DNA from: Aspidiotus rigidus
Lineage: Eukaryota; Arthropoda; Insecta; Hemiptera; Diaspididae
Direction: 5' to 3'
DNA length: 64,000 nt
Assembly (NCBI GenBank): GCA_035079385.1
Contig: JAVHKY010000028.1
Span: 7,378,001 to 7,442,000 of the forward strand
The first letter of the stretch is position 1; each line of letters begins with the position of its first letter. The notes beneath the pieces were generated by a model that saw only the letters and a list, made by a program, of their open reading frames with translations, ran no database searches and was not told where the DNA came from. Positions 34,544 through 44,650 of this stretch are shown piece by piece. A program made the position numbers and the translations under genes.

Positions 34544-35518
34544 CGGTGTTGGCAGATTGCGGCCCGTTGTGATATGCACTTTGCGGCCCAAAGATGACCT
34601 TTTTGCGGCCCGTGTGTCGAGTCGAGACATCCTTTTTGCGGCCCATGTGTCGAGTTCAGCCATCCTTTTTGCGGCCCATGTGTCAGAGTTCAGACATCCT
34701 TTTTGCGGCCGAAAATAACGACGCTGTTGAAAGCGTGTGGCGATCGACTTTAATACAAGGATGTCGGTTCCATTTAGGCCAATCATGGTTCCGGCGTATC
34801 CAGTCACTCGGTCTTACTAAGATGTATAGGAGCAAAACAGCGGAGGGGTCTTACCTATGTGTATTTTTCGGGCTGCCATTCCTGGATCCAACTGACATGG
34901 AAAGCTTTTTCGAGCAAGAACTCCAAACGAAGGAACCCAACCATCCTGCGGTGAAGGAATTCTCCAAGTATGTATACGAGAACTACGTGCGACCCGGTGC
35001 CCCCTTCCCCCCTTACCTATGGGCAAGCTACTCTTCCAGCATAGCAAGAACAACTAACGCGTGCGAGTCGTTCAACAGTAAACTGAATGGACAGTTCTAT
35101 CACGCTCATCCCAATATTTATTTATTCATCGACGCCCTATTGGAGATTCAAGAGAGAACGTATTCAAAAATGTTGTCTGTCCACATCAAGAAAATGTCTA
35201 AGAAGAGCGCGCTGAAGCAGCAATATATTCGCGAGGCAATGGACACATTTGAAGAGGGACGTATTGATAGATATGAATTTGTTAAGAAGGTGTCACGCAA
35301 GTTTTTAGTTAAGAAAATATGTTCATGAACTACCTGTTTTGATTTGTGGCCGCAATGTGGTTCCTTTTGTTTTTTCAGTTGGCCGCAATCTGGTTGCTTT
35401 TGTTTTTTCAGTTGGCCGCAATCTGGTCGTGTTTCGTTTCTCAGTTGGCCGCAATATGGTCATCTTCGGGCCGCAAAGTGGACGTTTTTTGCACTTTGGG
35501 CCGCAATCTGGATTCAGC
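34544..35518 (+). mobile_element. MULE-type DNA element with tandem-repeat termini
   Basis: The flanks are CGAGAGAGT at 34535-34543 and CGAGAGATT at 35519-35527, a 9-bp duplication with one mismatch. Nine base pairs is the length typical of Mutator-like elements. Both ends hold inverted subterminal blocks: CAGATTGCGGCCC and CACTTTGCGGCCC near 34553-34590, with their complements near 35465-35510. Several further TTGCGGCCC or GGCCGCAA units form short tandem arrays (unit about 33-35 bp). The element of about 975 bp encloses one transposase-derived ORF. It lies inside PLE terminal sequence. Confidence 0.8.
34594..35328 (+). CDS. Truncated MULE transposase-like protein
   Basis: This open frame of 244 codons begins within the terminal repeat array, so about 45 N-terminal residues are translated repeat (LRPMCRV-type). 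From residue 55 or so the protein looks like the C-terminal half of MULE transposases: GCRFHLGQSWFRRIQSLGL, then FFGLPFLDPTDMESFF, RTTNACESFNSKLNGQFYHAHPNIYLFIDALLEIQ. The region that should precede GCRFHLGQ, including the middle catalytic Asp, is missing. The protein is therefore unlikely to transpose on its own. The frame is uninterrupted, so an internally deleted but young element, or a retained DNA-binding relic, are both possible. The actual start codon is uncertain. Confidence 0.7.
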   Translation: MTFLRPVCRVETSFLRPMCRVQPSFLRPMCQSSDILFAAENNDAVESVWRSTLIQGCRFHLGQSWFRRIQSLGLTKMYRSKTAEGSYLCVFFGLPFLDPTDMESFFEQELQTKEPNHPAVKEFSKYVYENYVRPGAPFPPYLWASYSSSIARTTNACESFNSKLNGQFYHAHPNIYLFIDALLEIQERTYSKMLSVHIKKMSKKSALKQQYIREAMDTFEEGRIDRYEFVKKVSRKFLVKKICS

Positions 35519-37262
35519 CGAGAGATTAGCGATTTATCAAAACCACACTAAACAAACCGCCAAGATCTTTCGGTTAAACAACCATCTTCGGAGCGCGAAC
35601 GAAAGCGACTAATCCAACAACAACGAAGACAGAGAAACTAACTTGAGGATCATGATTGAACCAGCGAGTCATCGAAGTGTGAATCATTCCTATAGACTAG
35701 CTCAACCAGACCCTCATCAGGAATATACCTTTTTAAGACGGTGAAGTCTTCATTATTCCGGTGACGTAAGATTTCAATATTTTTCTAAAGCCATACGTTT
35801 AAAGTATGAGTTCTCCCTATGGAGGAGGGTACCAGACTCCTCTTTGACTCTATGGCCACATTCGATAAGGTGATCGGCAAAAGCCGACTCACCCAAGTTA
35901 CCCTTCTCCCAAGCTTTTTTATGCTCATCAATTCTAATGAATTGGAGCTGACGGCCGGTCATTCCTACATAAACTCCAGGGCAATCGTTGCAGGCTGTGC
36001 TGTAAACACCGCTCCTCTGGGCTAGAGGAATGGGGTCCTTCAATTTACGAATAAACTTTTTACCGTGTTAGTATTATAATATTCCGGACGGAACCCGAAA
36101 TGACTGTGCACACGGCCCTACTTCAACGAAAATCTACAGTCTAATCCAACGTGTCTTCCTATCTAGGTGTGAATCCCTGGAGAAGGAGGTGGTGGAATCG
36201 AGGCTTTTTCTGGTAAGTCTTACGGATCATTAGGCCGATGTCCACACTCACTTCATTCACTCTAGCCAGGTGCTTAATTGTCCCTAATTCCTTTTGGAAA
36301 ACGTCCAGACTCAAAGGAATATGAGTCAGGTGATGGATCAAGCTATTGAAGGTAGCGATCTTATGTGCTGCTGGGCAGACGGATGACCTGGGGATTGTAA
36401 TATCGGTCGACGTTTCTCTTCTATAAATTCCAAATTCACGGACGCCATCTCTAACGAAAATGGACAAGTCCAAAAAATTTATCAATGGGCCACCAACTTC
36501 CAGGGTGAATTTTAAGGAAGGGTATTGGCTATTTAAGTAAGCGAGAAACTCACGAAGGAGTTCGACTGGACCGGTCCACGCACAAAGTATGTCGTTCACA
36601 TATCTATGCCAGTAAAAGACAGGATTTAACAGCACCTGGCCTGAGGAAAACATATCGATCTCAAATTTGGACATGAATACCTCAGATGTCAGAGAGGCCA
36701 ATGGAGAACCATTGGGGATCCCCACCTCATCCGGGAACTCGAAAAATCTCCCTTCAAATTTGCAGAAGCTGGAGGTCGAACAAACCCTCAGAAGATCAAA
36801 AATTCCGCCATCTCCTTGTGAGGGACACCTGATTTTACGAGCAATTCGCCCATGTGTTGGATAGTAACAGCCTTAGGGATGTGAGGAAATAATCATACAA
36901 TATCAAAGGAGCATAAGGTCTTCAACCTATCCGCCAAGGAGCCCGAGTTCTTTACTGAATACGGGGAGGTACAATCTACTCGTTATTTAAACCATCGATC
37001 TAGAAATTTAGCTAATAAGTAAGTTGGTGATGAGACAAACGACACGACCAGCCGCACTGGAACATCTTTTAGTCTATGGAATGATTCACACTTCGATGAC
37101 TCGCTGGTTCAATCATGACCCTCAAGTGAATTTCTCTGTCTTCTTTGTTGTTGGATTAGTCACTTTCGTTCGTGCTCCGAAGTTGGTTGTTTAACCGAAA
37201 GATCTTAGCGGTTTTGATTAGTGTGGTTTTAATATTTCGCTACTCTCTCGTGGAGTACACCT
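35519..37262 (-). pseudogene. Penelope-like element (beta-related) with long inverted termini
   Basis: On the minus strand the RT runs from about 37050 to 36159 with several frameshifts. It has GIPNGSPLASLTSEVFMSKFE and HRYVNDILCAW, so the first catalytic Asp is Asn. The GIY-YIG endonuclease lies at 36043-35774 (GVYSTACNDCPGVYVGMTGRQ; SAFADHLIECGH). Inverted termini of about 170-190 bp, each containing 3' UTR and the hammerhead-like motif, lie at 35519-35715 and about 37070-37262. The right arm includes an inverted copy of the last coding residues (DSHFDDSLVQS). This is the same tail-inversion plan as the intact gamma element. Confidence 0.85.
35552..35598 (-). ncRNA. Hammerhead-like motif, PLE 35519 copy (3' end)
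   Basis: Minus strand: CGCT then CCGAAGA, stem GGTT-loop-AACC, GAAA, palindrome AGATCT, then T and GGCG. Stem I can form 4 pairs (CGCU with GGCG). In the opposite end of the same element (37170-37211) the partner is TGCT with AGCG, still paired, which supports a real helix. Confidence 0.5.
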
Positions 37263-38235
37263 TTCGTATCAATGAAAATCATGATTGAACCAGCGAGTCA
37301 TCAAAATGTGAATCATTCTCGTATACTAGTTCAATCAATTCCTAATCAGGAATATACCTGTTTAGAACGGTGATGTCTTCGTTATTTCGGTGTCTAATAA
37401 TTTCGATATTTTTCAGAGCCGAGCGTTTGAAATACGAACTCTCTCTATGGGAGAGGGCCTCATACCCCTCTTTGAACTTATAGCCATTTTCGATTAAATC
37501 ATCAGCAAATGCCGACTCACCCGATTTTCCCTTCTCCTGTACCTTTTTATGCTCACCCACTCCAATGTGGAGCTGGCGGCCAGTCATCCCTTCATAGATG
37601 CCAGAGCAATCAATGCACGCTATGCTGTATACTCTACTCCTCTCGGACACAGGAACGGGTCCTTTAATTCAAAAAATAAACTTTTAACTGTGTTAGGATT
37701 ATAAAAGGCTGTCCGGAATCCAAATGGGCGGAGGACACGCCCCACCTGCAAAGAAAACTTACCCATGAAAGGAAGTCTAATCTACGGTTAGATGATCCCT
37801 AGGGAGGGAGGTAGTGGAGTCGAGGCATTTTCTAGTGAGCCTCCTCTGGACCATACTCTAACTTGATTCACCCTGGCTAGGTGCTTAATCGTCACTAGTT
37901 TTTTTTGGAAAGCAGCCGGACTCAAGAGAATATGAGTCAGTCGATGAATTAGGCTATTGAAAGCAGCTATCTTGTGGGCAGTAAGACAAAAATACGACGC
38001 GTGTATAACAATATCGGTCGACGTTTCTTTTCTATAAATTCCAAACTCATGGACACCATCATTATTAGAGATGAACAAATCCAAGAAGTTCATTGATGAG
38101 CCACCGACGTCCATAGAGTGAATTTAATGAAAGGGTGTTGGCTATTTAAATGTGTAAGAAACTCACTCAGGAATTCTACTGGACCGATCCACGCACACAA
38201 AATTTCGTTCACGTACCTACGCCAATAATAGACAA
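37263..38235 (-). pseudogene. Penelope-like element (type beta), truncated copy
   Basis: On the minus strand the RT tail begins near 38232 (just after the YWRR motif), continues through VGGSSMNFLDLFIS and IYRKETSTDI, and leads to a GIY-YIG domain at 37650-37342 (SRVYSIACIDCSGIYEGMTGRQ). In the endonuclease, YIG-like Gly-Met is preceded by Glu (IYEG for YVG). One frameshift lies near 37790 and another near 37650. The 3' UTR joins the terminus of the neighbouring PLE at about 37270, in tandem. Confidence 0.8.
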
Positions 38236-38989
38236 GTACAATCCCTCGTCATAAATGTTCAACCATAAAATTAAAGAACAAATTAATTGTACGGATTTTC
38301 AAAAAATTTTAAATTGTTGTGTAGTAATGAAGGCTAAAGGTCGAAATTTTCCCAATTCAAGCCTAGCATACTGTATACTAGGCCTAGTATCCCCAGCCCA
38401 AAGACATGTACATGTCAATACCTTCAAGCCATAGTGTATATGACACGAAGGGGACTTGAAAGAATTTCGACCTGAACTTCAAAGAATTTCGACCTTTCCC
38501 AGACTTGGACTATTTTTACCACTGGAACTTCGGGTGGGGCGTTGTTGGACTTGGATCGACTTGGGTTTTTTGTGATAGACACGACACAGCGCGCGGTAAA
38601 TTTTCCGGAATACTCCTCCCTCTCCTTAGAATAGTTCCCTGTTAAAATTTAGACTTTCGAGCTAGAGATTGTTCTGTGACGTCATTAGATCGTACCGTCC
38701 CAGGGAAAGATCCATGACGTCAAAAGATTGTGACGTCATAGGGTCTCCTCTATGACGCCATCAAATCGCAACTTGGAAGATATTCAGGTATTTTTTCGGA
38801 ATCAGCGTCAAATCTCGCTGCCAATTTTTTTGCATCCACAGCTAAATTCACTCAGCTTTCAGTCTACGTACCCGTGCTTTGTGGTTGCCGACATAATTCT
38901 ATTCAAACACCTCAAATTGAACCGTCTACCCGCTACCGTAGCTAACCCCTTCCCAGTTACCTGACACGATCTAGCTGGTAATCTCCAAA
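38236..38989. repeat. Satellite- and CTAG-derived mosaic with TGACGTCA cluster
   Basis: It contains CTAG words (AAGCCTAGCATACTGTATACTAGGCC near 38372), degenerate satellite phrases (GGGGACTTGAAAGAATTTCGACC near 38450, GTTAAAATTTAGACTTTCGAG near 38640), and four TGACG(T/C)CA-type sites between 38675 and 38765. A frame at 38752-38964 has no recognisable domain. Confidence 0.5.
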
Positions 38990-39660
38990 CACATAATTAC
39001 TGTTATACCGACATCTCTATACCAATTTTCCGGTTCTGCAGCCCTACTTTACCGACAGAATCGATCCAAGAAGTCATAATCATTCGTTGATTGGAAAATT
39101 CTGCCTCTATTTTCACCACCGAAAAAAAAACGCCTTATACTCTTATCTTTTTCATCTTCATCGCCTCACCCCCAACTCAAATTTATTCTGTTGACTGCGA
39201 TTTTTTTTCATCTCTCGTGGCTATACAGGACTTTAATTCAACTCATTCCCCAATTCAACGCGCGATTGTCTTTGCTGTCAAAGATTCCCTTCTATCGACA
39301 AAATTTTTGACCCTGTCTTCATCCCTACTTTTGACCTTATAAACGATTACCGATCCCTGATACTTGAGTCCTCGGATGATTTTTGGAAAAATCAGCAATC
39401 GAAAGTAAAGCAGTCCCCTGGACTCCTTTCAATCGAAGTAACTGGCATAAAGATCATTCTCTCCTGCCTCAGAATCGTTCACAGGTGTCGTTTTCATTTC
39501 TATCGCCCCAGAATTGGTCACACATGTCCCACCCATTCCTATCTTTTTTTTTATGTTTATTCTCTCCTTCGCCCCTCTCATTAATATGATGATAATTATA
39601 TTATGTTCTTCATCTCTTCTTATGTCCTGCACTTATCCTGTTTCTCCCTGTCTCAGTAAT
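38990..39660 (+). pseudogene. RNase H-bearing LINE, 3' coding fragment (plus)
   Basis: The segment aligns by eye with the minus-strand copy at 49700-48860. Shared landmarks are the RNase H start (CAGCCCTACTTTACCGAC), TCAAAGATTCCCTTCTATC, ATTACCGATCCCTGA and TTTTTGGAAAAATCA. It ends in the zinc-knuckle lead-in, which reads RIGHTCPTHSYLF in one frame. Frameshifts and stops are frequent. The RNase H plus C-terminal knuckle order is that of I/jockey-type LINEs. Confidence 0.65.
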
Positions 39661-42060
39661 TGTACACCAATGGGAAGCGACATTCAAAATCTCAGTAAAA
39701 CTGGAACCATACGTGGTCTATTCGTCTAAGAGAACTTCTTCTCCTTTATATTATTATAAATATGATTGAACTTTTCTATATCAAAGTATGCAAACCAAAA
39801 AGTCCGGTAAAAGGTCCTGCAAAATCGTTTCATTTTGACTTTTCAATTTTTGTAGACACTCTGCTTTAGCGTGGAGTATCTGTCATCGAGAACGTGCATT
39901 TTTGTTTCCAGATTATCCAGTATGATGCGTTTTCCGAAGGTGTGTTGAAGACCAACACCAATATTCTCTTCAAAAGAATGTCCGGACGCTTTAATCTGGA
40001 CATCAGAAGGAAAAGGAGAAGGGAGAGATCCTCCTGTGGGTAAGTCAATAATTTCGTATAGTTTGACCAATTTGTCCAATATTGATAGCAGAAAAATCAT
40101 TACATTGAAGTGAATTAGGAGATTTTTGAGATTGAAGAGGTGTCTATAATTCCACTTGTCCGAGAAGGATTATGTGTGTAGTAGGTAGACTGGTGAGAGG
40201 TTGGAGATGATGAGGATCTCAAAACCGAATTGAGAATTTGGACTGGAGACGCTGGATGAATAAACGTTTGAGGCCATACATTAAAATGTTACGTAATGAA
40301 GCATCTTATATCTTTTGGAACGAATCTTTTTTTGAATAGACACATAGGGAGCTCGTTCTTTTCCTCCCATGGAACGGAACTTGAAATATATGACCCAGTT
40401 TAGATTGAAAAAATAAGAAACTAGTTGTTGTGATTAGAAGAGCTTGTTGTGGTACGAATCATAGACGAGAGAAACAGTTTTCGAACTGGCGTGCGGATGA
40501 TTGCTTCTCGACCATGAGTTGATATACGCTTCTTAACAGTCCAATCCAATTATTAACCATTGACCGAAGTTAGCTATGCTCTCAACTCTTAAAGACGACA
40601 CAGCCTCCAATAATTTGAACGAAAATACATTTCTTCTCCCACACGATATTAGAAGACGAAGGAACTCGGAAAAGAACATGGGACAGACGGCATTCTGTTA
40701 AAGATTTTCGTCTTCAGAAATCGATTATTTATTGTGAATATCTTATAGGGACGAGTTCCTCTCTGTTAAACTCTAAATTTATGAAATAATTACTTGATAT
40801 AAGGTGTTTCGCTTTTTTCTATACGTGATTTGTAGAGTTGACCTATTGTGTCGCGTGTACAATTCCGAACAGTAAATAACAGAATTATTGAAACAAACCG
40901 AATAGCCACGCATACAATGGACAGTAGCACGATGAAAATGCGACCGAATCTATACTATATGGGTTTCGTATACATATACAGCTACGTAGGGAGGATTTTT
41001 TTAAAAGCTATTTTCCATATTTTGAAACGCTATACTATCCATTCTTTACGATCGTCGTCGCGTATTATAAAATATCGTTTATCGGTTTGCCGTATCGCTT
41101 TCGATGATGACGACGACGACGACGGTGATAATAATAAAGAAATAAACGGCTAATCAATACTCTCGGTCCATTTTGGTATTAATTCGTGAACCGCCATCTA
41201 ATCACGTTAATAACGACCGCAGTTTTATTAAAAGCGAAACTTTGAGCCTTCGATAAGCTTGAATAATCACGGTAACATTAGTTATACTCCTTTGTATACC
41301 GATTCTAATCCCGCAGCCTTTTTCCTGGCAAGACACCATAAATATTCGTATAGGCTACGCCACAGCTACCGAACCTGAAGACTATCGTCTGTATAGGAAA
41401 TAAATATTTTCACGTTTCGGTATTTTACCAAACCCTGTTATTTACGAATTTAGAATAGTTTATACATGTACACGTCGGTAATTTCGAGGAGTACAGTCTT
41501 TATCCTCTCGTCTACCGTAAACCGTCTTCCAAGTGAGCCTTTCGTCTATCGATTATGCGGTTTTTCCGCCTTATCTGTTCGCGTAAGTATGTTTATCCTT
41601 TTCGTCAACCTAAACTCGCGTGGATGCCAGAAATGTTGACCCTCGTATTGTTTTAAACCACGATTGAAGAATTTCCTAACGTACCTGATATATGTAAATA
41701 TCAGCAACGTTTACAAAAAGGTTGTTTAGTATTAAGATTGATTAAAAATTGTAGGGTGAGCGTTTTCCTGTTCGAAGGGTTTTTCCGAGAATTTGCCGCT
41801 CGTGGAGACGATTTCATTAAGTAAGAAGCCGCAGCGTGGAGACGTGGATAGAAGTGTGAAAGTCTAAGAGGGTCATTAAAACTGTGAAGGGCAGGGATGA
41901 TCTGGAATGAAGAAATGCTACGATTTCTGGTGTTAACGAGTTCAACGACTTGATGAATTCCTCCTCATGTTCTTGAGTCGATTTTTTTTTAGTTCTCCTT
42001 CCCTCAAATAGGTAAACTGACTCCCCTTTCGACCTTTGGTTGAATATCCTTCTCTAGAGA
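39661..42060. other. Intergenic DNA with one diverged repeat, no gene
   Basis: The only structured part is 40530-40790, which resembles 58228-58480. A short GAC/GAT run near 41104-41125 encodes Asp repeats in one frame and is a microsatellite. No domains were recognised elsewhere. Confidence 0.4.
40530..40790 (+). repeat. Diverged direct repeat of 58228-58480
   Basis: Shared blocks in the same order are CTTAA(G)CAGTCC, ATTA(A/G)CCATTGACCGAA, GCTCTCAACT, ACAGCCTCC(A/T)ATAATTTGA, TCTCCCACACGA and ACGAGTTC(C/T)TCTCTGT. Identity is perhaps 65-75 percent by eye. The two copies are the only ones I noticed. They could be an old transposable element or conserved non-coding DNA. Confidence 0.55.
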
Positions 42061-42294
42061 GTTTAAAAATAGGCCAGTCATCATCAGTCGAAAATTTTTT
42101 CAAGTCTTCCTGATGACACCCCACACCAAGATGACGTCACGTTCAGATGATGTCACACTTGTTTTTGGGTCGGCCATCTTCCTCCCTACTTTGCAATGGA
42201 CATTTTTTGAGTTCCGCTGATGACGTCACCTCTTTTCCGAGTTAGCCATCTGTTATTTCTACTCTGTAATCCGTCTTCCTGACGTCGTCACGTA
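42061..42294. repeat. TGACGTCA-rich segment
   Basis: At least five TGA(C/T)GTCA-type sites occur between 42110 and 42292, beside a satellite-like phrase (AAAATTTTTTCAAGTC). The same association is seen near 34170, 38680 and 48200. The TGACGTCA octamer is the classic CRE/ATF core, but function here is unproven. Confidence 0.45.
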
Positions 42295-43604
42295 TATCTA
42301 AATAATATATAAATAAATTAATTAAAAGAAAATTGTTAATCTTATATTATTTACTGTTGATAAAGCTATTAATTTATTTATGTCAAAAACAAACAATATT
42401 AATATTCCATAATAAAAAATTCTAATTATTAAATAATACTCAATTCATTTTAAATTTAAATAATTTAAATATTGAAAAATGAAATATACTCCAACTGTAA
42501 TGAAAGTTGATGAATGAACTAACATAGAAATAGGTAAAGGAGCAATTATTGCTTTTGCTTCAGTTAATCATAAATTTAAATAAAAAAACAAAATATAAAT
42601 AAATGATTAATATTAAAATTAAAATTTAATATTAAATTATTTTTAGAATAAATAAAAAAATAAAAAATTATTATTGAAATTAAAATGTCTCCTAATTGAT
42701 TAAATAATATTACTAAAATTCTTATTTTTATAATAATGTAATTATTACAATAAATAATTAATAAAAACGATATTAAACCTAATAAACCTCATGAAAAAAT
42801 TATTATTATCAAATTTAATATAGTAATTAATATAATTATTATAAATACAAATGATATACCTAATTATATATTAATAATGATAATTATTATTTAGATAAAA
42901 TATATAATTATAATGAATAATTAGGATTCCAATTATTAAAACTATAATAATAATTATAAATAATAAATTAAATTTATCAAAATAAAATATTCTATCAAAA
43001 TATAGATAATTAAGTATTAATAAATTTAAATTAACTACTAATTTAATTTCAATTATTAAAATTAATAATTAAAAAAATATTAATAATATTTGATTAAATA
43101 ATTAATGATTTTGTACATCATTTGATAATAATTAATTATAAAAGTAAACGTATTGATTATTTTATTTACCATTATAGTAAATTTTTCTAATTCAATAATT
43201 ATTTCTTCAAGAATAATAATCATTTTCATAAGAATATTAATAATTTTCTTATTTAAAAATCCAATTATTTTGATGATACGTAATTTTATTATTTTAAATT
43301 TCAAGAATGATTTTTATTATTACAATTTTATATTAAAATAAAAAATTAAACGATATTACTTACGGGAAATGATAATTTTTATTAATTTAATATTTAAATT
43401 TAAATAAAAAAATTGTTTTACATTATTTGTTTTTAAATTTATCACTATATTGAATTTATTATTAATATTAATTTATATAATATTAAATATAAATTTTAAT
43501 TCAAAAATTAAATTTAAAAATCTGATGAAAATATTTTTAATTAAAACATCTACAAATTTAAATATTATATGAAATATTTGATCATTAATTAAATTAATTA
43601 TATC
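42295..43604 (-). pseudogene. nad5: Nuclear copy of mitochondrial DNA (ND5 and neighbour)
   Basis: Base composition drops abruptly to extreme AT, with boundaries at 42295 and about 43604. On the minus strand, with the invertebrate mitochondrial code (TGA = Trp, ATA = Met, AGA = Ser), the part from about 43080 to 42300 reads as ND5, a proton-pumping subunit of complex I. Recognisable blocks are FDKFNLLFM, then FSWGLLGLMSFLL, NQLGDILIS, LTEAKAIIAPLPISMLVHSSTF and FDINKLIALSTVN; the family normally reads [20 protein letters not shown] and KKIIALSTLSQ. The unit divergence is high, which may reflect a fast-evolving mitochondrial genome. The remaining 43080-43604 is equally AT-rich and probably mitochondrial, but I could not name the gene. 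It sits among retroelement fragments. Confidence 0.8.
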
Positions 43605-43860
43605 AATATCCAAGTCAAAGCCAACCGCTTGAAGTACGAATTCTCCCTATGGAGGAGGGCCTCAGAACCTTCCTTAAACTTATGGCCACTCTCAATTAAA
43701 TGATCGAAGAATGCCGATCCACCCAATTTACCCTTCTCCCAAGCCTTTTTATGCTCAGCTACCCGAATCTGGAGCTGGCGGCCTGGCATGCCTACGTAGA
43801 TACCCGAGCAACCGTTACACGCTACACTATAAACTCCACTCCTCTCGGCCACAGCGCCAC
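43605..43860 (-). pseudogene. PLE-beta GIY-YIG fragment
   Basis: On the minus strand it reads ERSGVYSVACNGCSGIYVGMPGRQLQIRVAEHKKAW, then SAFFDHLIESGHKFKEGSEALLHRENSYFKRLAL. GVY, the CxxC pair and YVG are present. There is no RT. It is joined directly to mitochondrial DNA on one side and to an R1-like 3' UTR on the other, without visible duplications. Confidence 0.85.
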
Positions 43861-44425
43861 CCATCCTCCATGCGATCGCGTGGGTAGTTGCAGAGATGCG
43901 TATGCATTTAATTTTGTTTCCTCCAAGACCGGAATCGACCTTTTCGGGTATACCTTTAGTGTTGGAAGAATCTCTGTGGCAAATCCCCTCTTCTTCTTGG
44001 CAACCGCCAAGCTGCAGTGTCCCCAGGTAGGCATAACATTAGAACGCACAACAACACCACCACCTCTGATATAGTAGATCACTGTTGGAGTCTGTTCATC
44101 TTCTTCTTTCTTCGGGGATGATCTTTCTCTTCTTCCTGCACATCTGGATGTGGTTGGTACACAGGTGTTGAGTAGGCCATAACGTGGTTTTGCATTTGCC
44201 TATTCCATTCCTGGTCCATCTTCTTCTTCATGACGGTGGCTGCAAACGCAGACATCTGGTTCCATGTTTCTTTAGAACCTAGCAGTCTACTCGGGGTAAG
44301 CGCTTCATCTACGGTGATCGCTTGAAGAGACCACCTAAGCTTGTCCCGCTCACGCCTAGGCGCCTCACACTCAAATAAGGTGTGTTGTACATTTGACTTC
44401 AGTGCGAACACGTTGCCTGCTCAAT
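43861..44425 (-). pseudogene. R1-like LINE 3' fragment (minus)
   Basis: The minus-strand frame 44411-44079 begins just inside the zinc knuckle (HTLFECEAPRRERDKL), then SLQAITVDEALTPSRLL, AFAATVMKKKMDQEWNRQ, AYSTPVYQPHPD and a Lys-rich end, followed by a 3' UTR to about 43862 ending in GGAAACAAAATTAAATGCATACGC. The same C terminus and UTR are found at 54002-54585. The frame is clean for 110 codons but lacks everything upstream. Confidence 0.75.
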
Positions 44426-44439
44426 TTTCTTTACAATGT

Positions 44440-44650
44440 GACTTTGCTCAACAGCTACTAACCTAATGAGGGGTTCAATAAATTAATTTATGAGTTGATA
44501 TCTCGCTAGTTTGGTCCTGATTTTGTCGGACGTTCTCGTTTTCAGTCGTCTTCGGGTTAGTTACTTTCTTGTCTAGCTAGATGAAAGCGCTCGCGGTCTG
44601 TGTTGTAGTTTCTTCACGGTTTATGCAAAATTTACTGCTTTATTTTACTC
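44440..44650 (+). pseudogene. Degenerate PLE 3' UTR
   Basis: It contains CGCTAGTTTGGTCCTGATTTTG (compare CGCTGGTTCAGTCATGATCTCC in PLE-beta), GGGTTAGTTACTTTC, and then GAAAGCGCTCGCGG in the position of the hammerhead-like motif. The stem II region (CTAGCTAGAT) is eroded. Confidence 0.5.

Noticed and set aside
41104..41125. Asp-rich coding repeat
   Set aside because: A short GAC/GAT microsatellite with no surrounding gene evidence.
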